From: Catellatospora coxensis
Lineage (GTDB): Bacteria; Actinomycetota; Actinomycetes; Mycobacteriales; Micromonosporaceae
Length of the DNA: 64,000 bases
NCBI RefSeq assembly: GCF_016862635.1
Contig: NZ_BONI01000009.1
Coordinates: 96,771 to 160,770 of the forward strand
Direction of reading: 5' to 3'
Part shown: one piece after another, positions 24,159 through 33,592 of the stretch
Position numbering within the stretch: position 1 is the first letter of the stretch
Layout of the letters: each line of letters opens with the position of its first letter
Position numbers and translations under genes: made by a program
Notes under the pieces: model-generated
What the model saw: only the letters and a program-made list of their open reading frames with translations
What the model was told of the DNA's origin: nothing
Databases searched by the model: none

Positions 24159-26093
24159 TCACGGGGTTCCGGTCGGCCGCGTGTCCTGGATCAGCCGCAG
24201 GATGCGCACGGGCCCCTGGAAGTCCCGGCCGTTGTACCGCTCCCGGGCCTGGTACATGGCCGCGTCGGCGCGGGCGATCAGGTCCTCGATCGTGTTCGGG
24301 GCGTCCTGGTCGATGAACGTCGCCCCGACCGTGAGCGCGAGCCGGTAGGGCTGGCGGCTCGTCTCGTTGTGCCGGGTCACCTGCTCGCGCAGCCGGCCGG
24401 CCCACAGGTCGACGTCGGCGTCCCGGCCCGCCTCGGTCAGCAGCACGCAGAACTCGTCGCCGCCGATGCGCCCCAGCACGTCACGGCGGCGGATGTTGGC
24501 CTGCAGCAGCTTGGAGGTGCTTTCCAGAGCGTGGTCGCCGACGCCGTGGCCGTAGCTGTCGTTGATGATCTTGAGTCCGTCGAGATCGACGAACAGCAGC
24601 ACCCCGGGTCGACGGGCCTGCTCGGCCAGGGCCAGCTCCTGGCGTGCGGCGAGCAGGAAACCCCGGCGGTTGTTGACACCGGTGAGCTCGTCGATCACCG
24701 CGAGCTGGCGCAGCTCTTCGGCCATCCGACGCTCGTCGGTGATGTCGGTGAAGGCGGTCAGCACGTAGCTGACCTGCGCGCCGTCTCGGATCGGCGTCGC
24801 CACCACCCGCAGCTGCCGGCGCTGGGCCTCCCGGTCGACCTCCATGTCCTCGACGGCGGCGACGTGGCCCTGCCGGGCCTGGGACACCGGCAGCTGTTCC
24901 GGGGGGTAGGGCTCGCCCGTGCCGCTGGTGTACAGGTGGGGCAGCTCGGCCGGTGAGTGGACCCGCCCGGGGTCGTAGCCGAGAATCCGGCCGGCCACCT
25001 GGTTGGCGTACACCGACCGGCCGGTCCCGGCATCCCGGACGTCCACCCCGATGGGGATCGCCTCGAGAAACTGCTGGAGCCGGCCCTGCTCGCGCCGGGC
25101 CGCGGCAACGATCTTGGCGAGCAGGTCGCCCACGCGCAGCATGAGCAGGACGAACATGACCGCCGAGGCGCACGCGAGCACGACGGGCTCGATCTGCTCC
25201 CCGTGCCGGACCGAGTCCACCACCAGCGCCGGCACGGCCAGCCCGCAGAGGCCGAGCGCGACCAGCCGCGCGCGGCCGGCCTCGTCGGCCCGCTCCCGGT
25301 GCGCGGTCACGTTGCGCATCGTCGGGTGGAGCGCGGCCACGCCCACGAAGAGGAACGACAGCAGGTAGCCGTAGAACGGCCAGTCGCCGTCGCCGGTGAC
25401 ACCCCGCACCTGCCGGAGGCCGTAGGCCAGGTCCGCCAGGAGCAGGGCGGCTGCCCACGCCGCGAGCGGCGCCAGCGCGCGCCGTGAACTGCCCGCACCG
25501 AAGAAGAGCCTGGTCGCCAGAGCAAGGAAGATCATGTCCAGGAACGGGTAGACCCCCGCCAGCAGCTGGCCGTGCCAGGACAACTGCGACGCACCGAGCA
25601 GGGGCGCGACGACCAGTACGAAGTTGGCGCTGGTGAACGCGATGGTGACTATCAGGGCGTCGAGCAGCGCCGACCAGTCCCCGCCGGCCCGCCGGGCCCG
25701 GATGAGCTGCAGCAGCGCCAGCCCGCTGAGCACGTATGAGGCCAGGAAGACGTCCACCGCGGGCGACGGGAACGCGGTCGGCCTGCCTTGCGCGGCCGCC
25801 GCGACGTACCAGCCAACGTTGCCGACCACGTAGGCGGCCTGCCCGGCGGCCAGTAGATACCACGCCTCGGGGCTGGTGGGCCGGTTCAGATGGATGCCGA
25901 CCAGGATCGCCACGACGGCGGCCAGGCTCGAACCGGTGAATATGATCGCCTGCGTCAAGCCGTGGCCGGCCGTCGCCGCGTACGCCGCCAGCAGTGCCAG
26001 CGACACGCCGACGTACCAGATCCACACTCTGGCGCGCTTGCGCAGGCCGGAATCCTCGCCGGCCGCAGTGCCGGAGCTTGCGTCGGTGAACAT
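24159..26093 (-). CDS. Membrane PAS-GGDEF diguanylate cyclase
   Basis: A 644-residue protein. About ten hydrophobic helices fill residues 20-330. A PAS-like sensor domain follows (GVDVRDAGTGRSVYANQVAGRILGYDPG, about 350-450), then a GGDEF domain with LTGVNNRRGFL, FVDLDGLKIINDSYGHGVGD and RIGGDEF intact. Five residues before GGDEF sits RRRD, a product-inhibition I-site (RxxD), so the enzyme should make c-di-GMP with feedback control. There is no EAL domain. Start ATG 26093 has GGAGG 10 nt upstream; starts at 26120 or 26156 are possible. It is the last of three same-strand genes with the EAL protein and the GAF protein. Confidence 0.9.
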   Translation of the reverse strand: MFTDASSGTAAGEDSGLRKRARVWIWYVGVSLALLAAYAATAGHGLTQAIIFTGSSLAAVVAILVGIHLNRPTSPEAWYLLAAGQAAYVVGNVGWYVAAAAQGRPTAFPSPAVDVFLASYVLSGLALLQLIRARRAGGDWSALLDALIVTIAFTSANFVLVVAPLLGASQLSWHGQLLAGVYPFLDMIFLALATRLFFGAGSSRRALAPLAAWAAALLLADLAYGLRQVRGVTGDGDWPFYGYLLSFLFVGVAALHPTMRNVTAHRERADEAGRARLVALGLCGLAVPALVVDSVRHGEQIEPVVLACASAVMFVLLMLRVGDLLAKIVAAARREQGRLQQFLEAIPIGVDVRDAGTGRSVYANQVAGRILGYDPGRVHSPAELPHLYTSGTGEPYPPEQLPVSQARQGHVAAVEDMEVDREAQRRQLRVVATPIRDGAQVSYVLTAFTDITDERRMAEELRQLAVIDELTGVNNRRGFLLAARQELALAEQARRPGVLLFVDLDGLKIINDSYGHGVGDHALESTSKLLQANIRRRDVLGRIGGDEFCVLLTEAGRDADVDLWAGRLREQVTRHNETSRQPYRLALTVGATFIDQDAPNTIEDLIARADAAMYQARERYNGRDFQGPVRILRLIQDTRPTGTP

Positions 26094-26186
26094 TCGAGAC
26101 CGCCTCCGAACCGCGACCATCGTCCCCAGGATGCCCCAGCGCTCGACTCCGAACAAATGGGAACTTAATGATGAAACCGGATAATG

Positions 26187-28271
26187 CTAGGGCGGCGGAG
26201 CGCGATGCGCCTCGGCGAGCCAGCTGACGGTGTCCGTTTCCGGCATCGGCACGGCGAAGAGGTAGCCCTGGCCGTACGTGCAGCCCGTGGCGAGGCAGGC
26301 CTGGCGCTGGTGCTCGGTCTCGATGCCCTCCGCCACGACGTCCAGGCTCAACGCCCGGGTCAGCGTGACGATGCCCTCGACCAGGTCCCGCTGCCGGCGG
26401 GAGGTGGTCAGCCCGCGGACGAACAGCCGGTCCAGCTTGACGATGTCCAACGGGATCTGCCGCAGGTAGCCCAGCGCGGAGTAGCCGGTGCCGAAGTCGT
26501 CGATGGCGACCCGGACCCCCCTGGCCCGGAGCAGTTCGAGCGCGTGCCACACCTTGTCGTCGTCGCGCAGGAGCAGGCTCTCCGTTATCTCCAGGACCAG
26601 CCCGTGCGCGCGCAGCCCGGTCTGCGCGAGCAGGCGCACGACGGTGTCGACGAAGCCGTCCGACCGGAACTGCTGGGCCGAGACGTTGACGCTCACGTAC
26701 GGGGCGCGCGCCTGCCCCGCGTCGCGCCACCGGCCCGCGGCCCGCATCGCCGCCCCGAGCACCCACTCGCCGATCGGAACGATGAGTCCCGACTCCTCGG
26801 CGACCTCGATGAACTCTCCCGGCAGGAGCCGGCCCCAGGTCGGATGCTGCCACCGCAGCAGGGCCTCGAAGCCGACGGTACGGCCCGTACGCAGCGCCAC
26901 GATCGGCTGGTACTCCAGCAGCAGCGCCTCGCCGTCGATGGCCGCGCCCAGGGCCGCGCGCAGTTCCGACTGCCGCACCTGGTCGGTCATCGACGGCTCG
27001 TACCTGCGCCACTGCCCCGTGCCGGCGGACTTGGCGGTGCGCAGTGCCAGATTCGCGTTGCGCAGCAGTTCGTGCGCGCTGCCGCCCGGCGCGCTCATGG
27101 CCGCCCCGATGCTCGCCGAGCAGACGACGACCGTTCCGCCGCTGGTCCGCATCGGCTCGGCCAGTGATCGGCAGAGCCGGGCCGCGACGCGTTCGACGTC
27201 TGCCGCGGTGTCGGCGTCCTGGATCAGCGCGGCGAACTGGTCGCCGCCGTACCGGGCGGCGACCCCGTGGTCGCCGACGACGTCGCGCAGCCGCTCGCTC
27301 ATCAGGTGGAGGACCTCGTCGCCGACGGCGTGCCCGAAGCTGTCGTTGACGGCCCCGAAGTCGTCGAGGTCGACGAGCAGCACCGCGGTGAGGCCTCCGT
27401 CGGCGGCGACCGCGTGCTCGGTGCGCTCCGCGAACAGCACCCGGTTGGGCAGGCCGGTCACGGCGTCGTGGAACATGCGCTCGGTCAGGTCGTGTTCGAG
27501 CCGCCGCTGCGCGGTCACGTCGTGCAGGGTGAGTGCCAGGTCGCGGGCCGGGCCCGCCGGGCACAACTCCCGGCAGGCGACCTCGACCACCGGGGTCCTG
27601 CCGTCCAGCGCCTGGACGGTCCAGTCGGCGCGGCTCTCCACCGCACCGGCTCGGCCGGAGCGCACGTGCCGCAGGAGGAACTCGGCCGCCGGCCGCTGCG
27701 CGGCGTCGATGAAGTCGAGCAGCTTGGCATGCAGCAGCGCAGAAGTCCCGAACACGTGGCGCGCCGACGGGCTCGCGTACTGGATGCAGCCGTCCTCATC
27801 GATGATCAGCACCACGTCGCGGGTCTGCTCCATCAGCGCTTCGATCTCGCGGAAGCTGCGGTAGCGGCTCACCTCCGCGGCCAGCCGTATCCTCTCGATC
27901 GCCAGCGCGGCCTGTGCCGACATGACCTCCAGCGCCGGTCGCAGGTGCGCAACCGCCGCGGTGGCCCGGTCGATCAGCAGGATGCCGACCTGACCCGACC
28001 GGGGCGTGTCCACCTCGATCAGCACCAGCCCCGCGGCTTCGTCCCGGCCCGGCAGCCGACCGGCGGACCCGGCCGGGTCCTCCGGCAGCAGAATGCGCAA
28101 CTCGTGCGGCGAGCCGGCCGGAACGAGCCGGGTGACGGCCCGGTCCAGCGCCTCGACCACGTCCTCGGCGCCCGCGGCCACGGCCAGTTCGGCCGCGACG
28201 TCGCGCAGCACCCTGTCCGCGTCGGCCCGCTCACGCGGCGGAGAGGACACGTCTGGCTCGTAGGCGGTCAT
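26187..28271 (-). CDS. GAF-PAS-GGDQF-EAL c-di-GMP phosphodiesterase (degenerate cyclase domain)
   Basis: A 694-residue soluble protein. Order: GAF-like domain (about 10-150), PAS-like domain (VLIIDEDGCIQYASPSARHVFG, about 165-270), GGDEF-type domain (about 280-445) and EAL domain (about 450-690). The cyclase signature reads YGGDQF, with Gln in place of the second acidic residue, and there is no RxxD before it, so it is probably a GTP-binding regulatory domain and not a cyclase. The EAL part looks active: FEALLRW, VNVSAQQF, LEITES, IDDFGTGYS, KLDRLFV, EGIETE. Predicted role: breaking down c-di-GMP in response to a ligand. Start ATG 28271 lies 31 nt after the stop of the GAF gene. Confidence 0.9.
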   Translation of the reverse strand: MTAYEPDVSSPPRERADADRVLRDVAAELAVAAGAEDVVEALDRAVTRLVPAGSPHELRILLPEDPAGSAGRLPGRDEAAGLVLIEVDTPRSGQVGILLIDRATAAVAHLRPALEVMSAQAALAIERIRLAAEVSRYRSFREIEALMEQTRDVVLIIDEDGCIQYASPSARHVFGTSALLHAKLLDFIDAAQRPAAEFLLRHVRSGRAGAVESRADWTVQALDGRTPVVEVACRELCPAGPARDLALTLHDVTAQRRLEHDLTERMFHDAVTGLPNRVLFAERTEHAVAADGGLTAVLLVDLDDFGAVNDSFGHAVGDEVLHLMSERLRDVVGDHGVAARYGGDQFAALIQDADTAADVERVAARLCRSLAEPMRTSGGTVVVCSASIGAAMSAPGGSAHELLRNANLALRTAKSAGTGQWRRYEPSMTDQVRQSELRAALGAAIDGEALLLEYQPIVALRTGRTVGFEALLRWQHPTWGRLLPGEFIEVAEESGLIVPIGEWVLGAAMRAAGRWRDAGQARAPYVSVNVSAQQFRSDGFVDTVVRLLAQTGLRAHGLVLEITESLLLRDDDKVWHALELLRARGVRVAIDDFGTGYSALGYLRQIPLDIVKLDRLFVRGLTTSRRQRDLVEGIVTLTRALSLDVVAEGIETEHQRQACLATGCTYGQGYLFAVPMPETDTVSWLAEAHRAPPP

Positions 28272-28302
28272 CCGCGCCGCCGCGGGGAGTCCGGTTCCGG
28301 CC

Positions 28303-28821
28303 TCAGACGGCCAGGGCGCGGTCTGCGCCCGTCCGGCCGACGGGCGACGACAGCCTGGCCAGCGCCCGACCCGCCGCCTCCGCGAGCCGCTCCAGCACGG
28401 CCTTCTCCTCCGCGGTCGCCTGGTGCAGGTCCGCCCAGTAGGCCCCGATCGCGCCGACGGGCACACCGCCGACCCGGATAGGGACCATGAGCAGACTGCG
28501 GACGAACGTCGGGCGGTACGCGGCCTGCGGGATACGGTCGTCGGCGCGGATGTCGGGAATGGCCACGGTCTGGTCGTGCAGCATCGCCCATCCGCTGATG
28601 CACGACGTGGCAGGGAAGCGCTGCCCCTGCCAGAGCGGGCTCATCGCGTCCTCGCACAGGTAGTGGCACTGGCCGTCCTCGAGCTGCACGACGGTCACAC
28701 CCTGAGCCTGCACCGCGGCCCGCCCGCTGCATCGCAGAGCGGTCTGGACGTCCTCGACGGTTTTCGCACCGTCCATCATGTCGATCGCCCAGTCAATGGG
28801 ACTGACCGAAATAATCTGCAT
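28303..28821 (-). CDS. GAF-domain sensor protein
   Basis: A 172-residue protein that is essentially one GAF domain. It has the pattern of conserved hydrophobic strands and the ISGWAMLHDQTVAIPDIRADDRI segment, followed by SLLMVPIRVGGVPVGAIGAYWAD, typical of ligand-binding GAF domains. Two Cys (CHYLCED area) could bind a cofactor. There is no output domain, so it may act as a partner of the EAL protein downstream, whose gene follows after 31 nt. The start is ATG 28821, preceded by GGAG/GGAGGGGG. Confidence 0.85.
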   Translation of the reverse strand: MQIISVSPIDWAIDMMDGAKTVEDVQTALRCSGRAAVQAQGVTVVQLEDGQCHYLCEDAMSPLWQGQRFPATSCISGWAMLHDQTVAIPDIRADDRIPQAAYRPTFVRSLLMVPIRVGGVPVGAIGAYWADLHQATAEEKAVLERLAEAAGRALARLSSPVGRTGADRALAV

Positions 28822-28920
28822 TATTCGCCCCCTCCCACTCCTGCTTTAACTTTCAATGTTATATCGGGTGAAACCACCGCGCACCTCATCCGGCGAAATG
28901 ACGGCCCCGAGCGGCAGCGG

Positions 28921-29421
28921 TCAGACCAGGTTGACCATCTGGTATCCGGAGTACCGGCACTTGCGGATCAGGACCAGTTCGCCGGAGACGGTCAGCTGCT
29001 GCATCGCGCCGAACTCGGCGAACGTGGTGAACGAGGCCGCCGTCGACGCCGCGTCGGCCAGGTCGTTCAGCGCCAGCTTCACCTCGTCGTCGGCCACCCG
29101 GTCCGCGGCCTCGCCGAACTTCGCCGACACGGCGAGGAACACCGGGTCCAGCGCCGCCAGCTCCTTGGCCACCGTCGCCGTGTCGCCGCGCTTCTCCGCC
29201 GCGAAGCCGCGCTGGATGTGTGCCTGTGTCTGCTTGTTCAGCGTGGCGTACAGGCCGTCGGCGGCCTCGCAGGCGAACGCGAGGCTCGTCACCGGGTTCG
29301 CGGTGGCGCTGCTCGCCGGGGCGGCCGAGGTGGGCGCCGCCTGCGGCTCGGCATCGTCGCTGCAGGCTGCCGCGCCAGCCAGGGTGAGGGCGAGCAGCAC
29401 GGAGACGGCGGTACGGCGCAT
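28921..29421 (-). CDS. Small lipoprotein of unknown function
   Basis: A 166-residue exported protein. The signal RRTAVSVLLALTLAGAAACS ends in a lipobox with Cys near residue 20. An Ala/Ser/Pro-rich tether is followed by a mostly helical domain (about 50-166) with heptad-like Ala/Leu spacing. A Cys in FACEAA and another in IRKCRYSGY may form a disulfide. I recognise no family. The ATG at 29421 is chosen from the position of the signal peptide and GAGGAG upstream. The 99-nt stretch to the GAF gene holds its AT-rich promoter and shows no other feature. Confidence 0.72.
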   Translation of the reverse strand: MRRTAVSVLLALTLAGAAACSDDAEPQAAPTSAAPASSATANPVTSLAFACEAADGLYATLNKQTQAHIQRGFAAEKRGDTATVAKELAALDPVFLAVSAKFGEAADRVADDEVKLALNDLADAASTAASFTTFAEFGAMQQLTVSGELVLIRKCRYSGYQMVNLV

Positions 29422-29447
29422 GCGGAGGACTCCTCGACGATTCACAC

Positions 29448-29488
29448 TGGCACGGTGCCGTCCGGACAAAGTGGATGGCACCGTGGCA
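29448..29488. terminator. Hairpin between propeller gene and small lipoprotein gene
   Basis: TGGCACGGTGCC (29448-29459) pairs with GGCACCGTGGCA (29477-29488) with one mismatch and a 17-nt loop. It is likely the terminator of the gene ending at 29561, or part of the leader of the lipoprotein gene. Confidence 0.5.
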
Positions 29489-29560
29489 CCCTAGATGATC
29501 GTGAGGAGCGGCGGCAACGCGCTCCGCCGCCCGGCGCGACGGCACATCGAAAGTGTTGAC

Positions 29561-30880
29561 TCAGGCAGTCGCGGCGACGCTCCAGACGCCCAGCCGGTCG
29601 CCGTCGTACACACACGCGATCCGCTGCCGGGTGTGGAAGCAGCGCTGCAGCGAGGCCGGCAGCGTGCCCAGCAGCCGGACCCGGCCGTCCTCGATCCGGG
29701 CGACCTGGACCCCGTCGGGCACCCGTCGCATCAGCAGCGCGTCCAGGCTCCCGTCGAACGCCAGCTGCGCGCCCCATCCCGTCAGGTCCAGCAGCGTCGT
29801 GCCGTCGGCCAGATCGATCAGCCGGTCGGCGTTCGCGCCCAGCGACCCCTCCCCCGCCATCTGGACCGTGATCGCGCCCTGGGCGCTCGGCAACAGGTTC
29901 ATGTTCGGTTCGAGGCGGTGGCGCACCGCCAGGGTGTCGCGGTCCAGCACCGCCAGGGGTGTCCGCACCCCGCCGACGTCGCCGACCTCGCACAGGTGAC
30001 CGCCGCACGGGAAGCGCAGCGGCGAGGAGGTCACCGACAGCTCGCGCAGGGTCCGGGTGTCGTACCGGGTCTCCAGGTACTGGCCGGTGGGCAGGCGCGC
30101 GGACAGCACGAGCATCCCGCCGTACACCGCCGCCATCTCCGGGCTGCCGGGCGGGAACGCGACCCGGCCGGTGCGCAGCAGGCGGCCGTCGCGGAGGTCG
30201 TGCACGGTGAACTCACCCCGTTCATCGACCGACCACGCCTCCGGTGCCGTCTCGTCGATCGCGGCGAACGGCGCGCCCCGCAGGACCCACCGCACCCGGC
30301 CGGTGCTCAGCTCCCGCACCGTCATGGTCATCGGCTCGCGCAGGGGCGACCCGCCGCCGGACGACTCGGGTTCGGCGCGCACCTCGACGGGCGGGCTCTC
30401 CAGCGCGTACTCGCCGAGGGCCCAGACATACTGCCCGGTGGTCCAGCGCACGGCCCCGGTGCGCACGTCCACGGCGGACGAGGACGTGCCGCCGTCCGGG
30501 AAGTCCTCGTTGACCAGCAGCACGTCGGACGCCTGCGACGTGACCTGGACGCCGCGTCCCCGGCCCGAGGACGGCGGCAGCCGCCAGCGCAGCGAGCCGT
30601 CGGCCAGCTCGTACGCCGACAGTCCCGCACCGCCGTGTACCAGCACCAGATCCCGCACCGGGTCGACGGCGCCGGGGAGCACTCCGTCGGCGCCGTCCAG
30701 GGTCAGCTCGGCGACCTGGGTGAGCAGCGGCGTCACCGGTGCGGCGGCCCCCAGCGCGCCCGTGAGCAGCAGCGCGACCGCCGCGGCCACCGGCCTGAGG
30801 AGACGGGGCGGCCGGGCCCTGCCGGGGTGGGCCTCCGTCGCCGTCCACGTGTCGCCCAACTCGATGATCTCCGGTTCCAC
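29561..30880 (-). CDS. Membrane-anchored PQQ-like beta-propeller protein
   Basis: A 439-residue protein. A short cytoplasmic N-terminus precedes one membrane helix (LLRPVAAAVALLLTGALGA, about 28-46), so most of the chain is outside the cell. The outer part has repeated units of the PQQ-like propeller type, such as LSAYELADGSLRWRL, VDVRTGAVRWTTG and LSTGRVRWVL. There is a probable disulfide pair in FPCGGHLCEV and a second in RCFHTRQRIACV. The function is unknown; such proteins often serve as scaffolds or assembly factors in the envelope. The start is ATG 30880. Confidence 0.78.
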   Translation of the reverse strand: MEPEIIELGDTWTATEAHPGRARPPRLLRPVAAAVALLLTGALGAAAPVTPLLTQVAELTLDGADGVLPGAVDPVRDLVLVHGGAGLSAYELADGSLRWRLPPSSGRGRGVQVTSQASDVLLVNEDFPDGGTSSSAVDVRTGAVRWTTGQYVWALGEYALESPPVEVRAEPESSGGGSPLREPMTMTVRELSTGRVRWVLRGAPFAAIDETAPEAWSVDERGEFTVHDLRDGRLLRTGRVAFPPGSPEMAAVYGGMLVLSARLPTGQYLETRYDTRTLRELSVTSSPLRFPCGGHLCEVGDVGGVRTPLAVLDRDTLAVRHRLEPNMNLLPSAQGAITVQMAGEGSLGANADRLIDLADGTTLLDLTGWGAQLAFDGSLDALLMRRVPDGVQVARIEDGRVRLLGTLPASLQRCFHTRQRIACVYDGDRLGVWSVAATA

Positions 30881-31073
30881 CGCAGTCCCCCCGCCGAGAT
30901 GCGCCCTGCCACTTCCTGAGTGAGGCGCAGCGTAGTGCAGCCGGTTCCCGTCGGCGGCCGGGCCTCTTGCCCTGATCGCCCTCCTTCGATACCGTCCGGT
31001 GAGGTGCGGTGACCTTGCCGCTCATTACCTGCCGTGCCCTGGTTGAGCTTCCTCCACAAGAGAGGCGCGACAC

Positions 31074-33077
31074 ATGCCGTCCACTCCGCGACGCACCATC
31101 CGCAGCGCGCTGGCCGCAGGCGCGGCCGCCCTACTCATCGCCGGGCTAACCCCCGGCGTCGCACACGCCGACGACCCGGACCCCCGCATCGGCCTCGGCG
31201 CGGGCTGGCTCGACGCGCAGTCGGCGCTGAGCAACCTCGAACACCTCGCCCACCTCGACAAGCCACCGGGCTTCGTCAACCCCGCGAACCCCGGCGACTT
31301 CGGGTTCGTCACGTCGGACCTCGCCTTCACCGGCCACTACGCGATCATGGGCAACTTCAACGGGTTCAACGTCGTCGACATCGCCGACCCGGCGGCCCCG
31401 TCGGTCGTGACCAGCGTCGTCTGCCCGGGCGGGCAGGGCGACGTGTCGGTCCACGGCGACCTGCTGTTCATGTCGGTCGAGGAGAGCCGCGCCCGGGTCG
31501 ACTGCGGCACCAACCCGACCGTCGGCGAGCGCTTCCAGGGCGTGCGCGTGTTCGACATCAGCGACATCACCACGCCGACCCAGGTCGCCGCGGTCCAGCT
31601 CTGCCGCGGCTCGCACACCCACTCCGTGGTGACCGACCCCGACGACCCGGCCAACGTGTACGTGTACGTGTCCGGCACCGCCGGCGTGCGCCCCGTGGCC
31701 ACGATGGCGGGCTGCAACAACAACCCGGCGAGCGGCGAGGACCCGTCGCGCTGGCGCATCGACGTCATCAAGGTCCCGGTCGCCGACCCCGCCGCGGCGG
31801 CCGTCGTCAGCGGTCCGCGGCTGTTCGCCGACCCGGACACCGGAGCGGTCGACGGGCTGCAGAACGCGCCGCCGGCCCCGACGCACCCGTCCGGCGCGAA
31901 CTGGGGTCCCACCCCCATCACCGACGCCTGCCACGACATCACCGCCTACCCGGCCCTGGGACTTGCCGCCGGCGCCTGCGAGGGCAACGGCATCCTGATC
32001 GACATCTCCGACCCCGCCCACCCGGTGCGCCTGGACGAGGTCGCCGACCCCAACTTCGCGTACTGGCACTCCGCGACCCTGACCAACGACGGCAGGAAGG
32101 TCATCTTCACCGACGAGTGGGGCGGCGGCACGGGGGCCCGGTGCCGCCCGACCGACCAGGCCAGCTGGGGCGCGAACGCGGTTTTTGACATCGTCGACGG
32201 CAAGATGGAGTTCCGCAGCTACTACAAGCTGCCGGTGCCCCAGACGCTGACCGAGAACTGCGTCGCGCACAACGGCTCGCTGATCCCGGTGCCCGGCCGC
32301 GACATCATGGCCCAGGCCTGGTACCAGGGCGGCATCTCGCTGGTCGACTACACCGACTCGGCACACCCGAAGGAGATCGCGTTCTTCGACCGCGGCCCGA
32401 TCTCGGCCACCGGCCTCGTGCTGGGCGGCATGTGGTCCGCGTACTGGTACAACGGCGCGGTCTACGGCAGTGAGATCGCGCGTGGCCTCGACGTGTTCGG
32501 GCTCAAGCCGAGCGTCCACCTGACCGAGGCGGAGATCGCCGCGGCCCGGCAGGTCCAGCTGCCCGAGTTCAACGCCCAGCACCAGACTCCGATCACCTGG
32601 GCGCCGAGCTTCGCGGTGGCGCGGGCGCGCTTCGACCAGCTGGCCCGCACCTGCACCACGACCATCGACGGCCGCCACAACGGCCCGCTGACGGTCTTGG
32701 GCGTGACCTGCCTCGACGGCGCGACGGTCAACGGCCCGGTCGCGGTCCGCAGGGGCGCGACGCTGCTCGCGATCGACTCGACGATCTCCGGCGCCGTGTC
32801 GGCGTCGTCGGCGGCCGCGGTGCACCTCTACCACAGCACCGTACGCGGACCGGTGTCCGTCTCCGGTGCGACGGGCAGCGTGGCGGTCGTCGACACGACC
32901 GTGCACGGGCCGGTCTCGCTGTCGGGCGGCAGCACGCCCGGCGTCGAGCCGATCATCGCTGACAGCACGATCAACGGTCCGCTCTCCTGCTCGGGCAACT
33001 CCCCCGCGCCGATCAACCTCGGTGGTGCCAACACGGTCAACGGCCCCACCGGGGGCCAGTGCGCCTCGCTCGACTGA
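31074..33077 (+). CDS. Secreted LVIVD-repeat protein with C-terminal beta-helix-like repeats
   Basis: A 667-residue exported protein with a signal peptide (cut after AHA, about residue 32). The main part (about 60-490) is a propeller of LVIVD-type repeats, e.g. FNVVDIADPAAPSVV, VRVFDISDITTPTQVA, ILIDISDPAHPVRL and ISLVDYTDSAHPKEIA. Residues of about 540-660 change character: short repeats of the form xxNGPV, SGAVS, RGPVSVSG, HGPVSLSG and INGPLSCSG, spaced about 20 residues apart, suggest a small beta-helix like that of bactofilins. It probably works on the cell surface; no enzymatic residues are evident. The ATG at 31074 follows AGAGAGG-like sequence. Confidence 0.82.
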   Translation: MPSTPRRTIRSALAAGAAALLIAGLTPGVAHADDPDPRIGLGAGWLDAQSALSNLEHLAHLDKPPGFVNPANPGDFGFVTSDLAFTGHYAIMGNFNGFNVVDIADPAAPSVVTSVVCPGGQGDVSVHGDLLFMSVEESRARVDCGTNPTVGERFQGVRVFDISDITTPTQVAAVQLCRGSHTHSVVTDPDDPANVYVYVSGTAGVRPVATMAGCNNNPASGEDPSRWRIDVIKVPVADPAAAAVVSGPRLFADPDTGAVDGLQNAPPAPTHPSGANWGPTPITDACHDITAYPALGLAAGACEGNGILIDISDPAHPVRLDEVADPNFAYWHSATLTNDGRKVIFTDEWGGGTGARCRPTDQASWGANAVFDIVDGKMEFRSYYKLPVPQTLTENCVAHNGSLIPVPGRDIMAQAWYQGGISLVDYTDSAHPKEIAFFDRGPISATGLVLGGMWSAYWYNGAVYGSEIARGLDVFGLKPSVHLTEAEIAAARQVQLPEFNAQHQTPITWAPSFAVARARFDQLARTCTTTIDGRHNGPLTVLGVTCLDGATVNGPVAVRRGATLLAIDSTISGAVSASSAAAVHLYHSTVRGPVSVSGATGSVAVVDTTVHGPVSLSGGSTPGVEPIIADSTINGPLSCSGNSPAPINLGGANTVNGPTGGQCASLD

Positions 33078-33097
33078 GCACGGCGCGAAGAGTCACA

Positions 33098-33129
33098 GGG
33101 GCGGTTCGCCGGTTTCGGTGGGCCGCCCC
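33098..33129 (+). terminator. Hairpin after the LVIVD gene
   Basis: GGGGCGG (33098-33104) and CCGCCCC (33123-33129) form a 7-bp stem 20 nt after the stop. The loop (18 nt) contains a smaller CGCCGG-type fold. A weak terminator candidate. Confidence 0.45.
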
Positions 33130-33156
33130 CTCGGCGTTTCGGGCAAGATGGACGTC

Positions 33157-33534
33157 ATGCCCGTACAGCTCAATCACACCATCGTCATGGCCACCGACCG
33201 CGACCGGAGCGCGGACTTCCTCGTCGACCTGCTGGGCCTCGCGCCGGCCGCGACCTACGGCCCGTTCCGGGTGGTCGCCCTGGCCAACGGCGTATCGCTC
33301 GACGTCGTGCGCGCCGACGGTCCGATCCGCACCCAGCACTACGCGTTCCTGGTGACCGAGGACGAGTTCGACCAGATCTGGACCCGCATCCGCGACCGCG
33401 GCCTGACGTTCTGGGCCGACCCGTTCCACAGCCGCCCGGACGAGATCAACCACAACGACGGCGGCCGCGGCCTCTACTGGGACGACCTCGACGGGCACAA
33501 CCTCGAGATCATCACCCGGCCGTACGGCGGCTGA
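33157..33534 (+). CDS. VOC-family (glyoxalase-like) protein
   Basis: A 125-residue single VOC domain with LNHTIVMATDRDRSADFLVDLLGL at the start and GGRGLYWDDLDGHNLEIITRP at the end. A metal-binding pattern (His near the start, His in the central TQHYAF segment, Glu in LEI) is plausible. Substrate unknown; dioxygenase, glyoxalase or resistance roles occur in this superfamily. Starts at 33157 (MPVQ) or 33148 (MDVMPVQ) are both possible. Confidence 0.85.
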   Translation: MPVQLNHTIVMATDRDRSADFLVDLLGLAPAATYGPFRVVALANGVSLDVVRADGPIRTQHYAFLVTEDEFDQIWTRIRDRGLTFWADPFHSRPDEINHNDGGRGLYWDDLDGHNLEIITRPYGG

Positions 33535-33592
33535 CCGCTCCGGCCACTGCGGACGGTCGCCGTACGGCCACACATCGGCTACCGTCTTGACC

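Noticed and set aside
26187..28271. Annotation as a bifunctional cyclase/phosphodiesterase
   Set aside because: The cyclase signature is GGDQF without the second acidic residue, so only the EAL activity is claimed.
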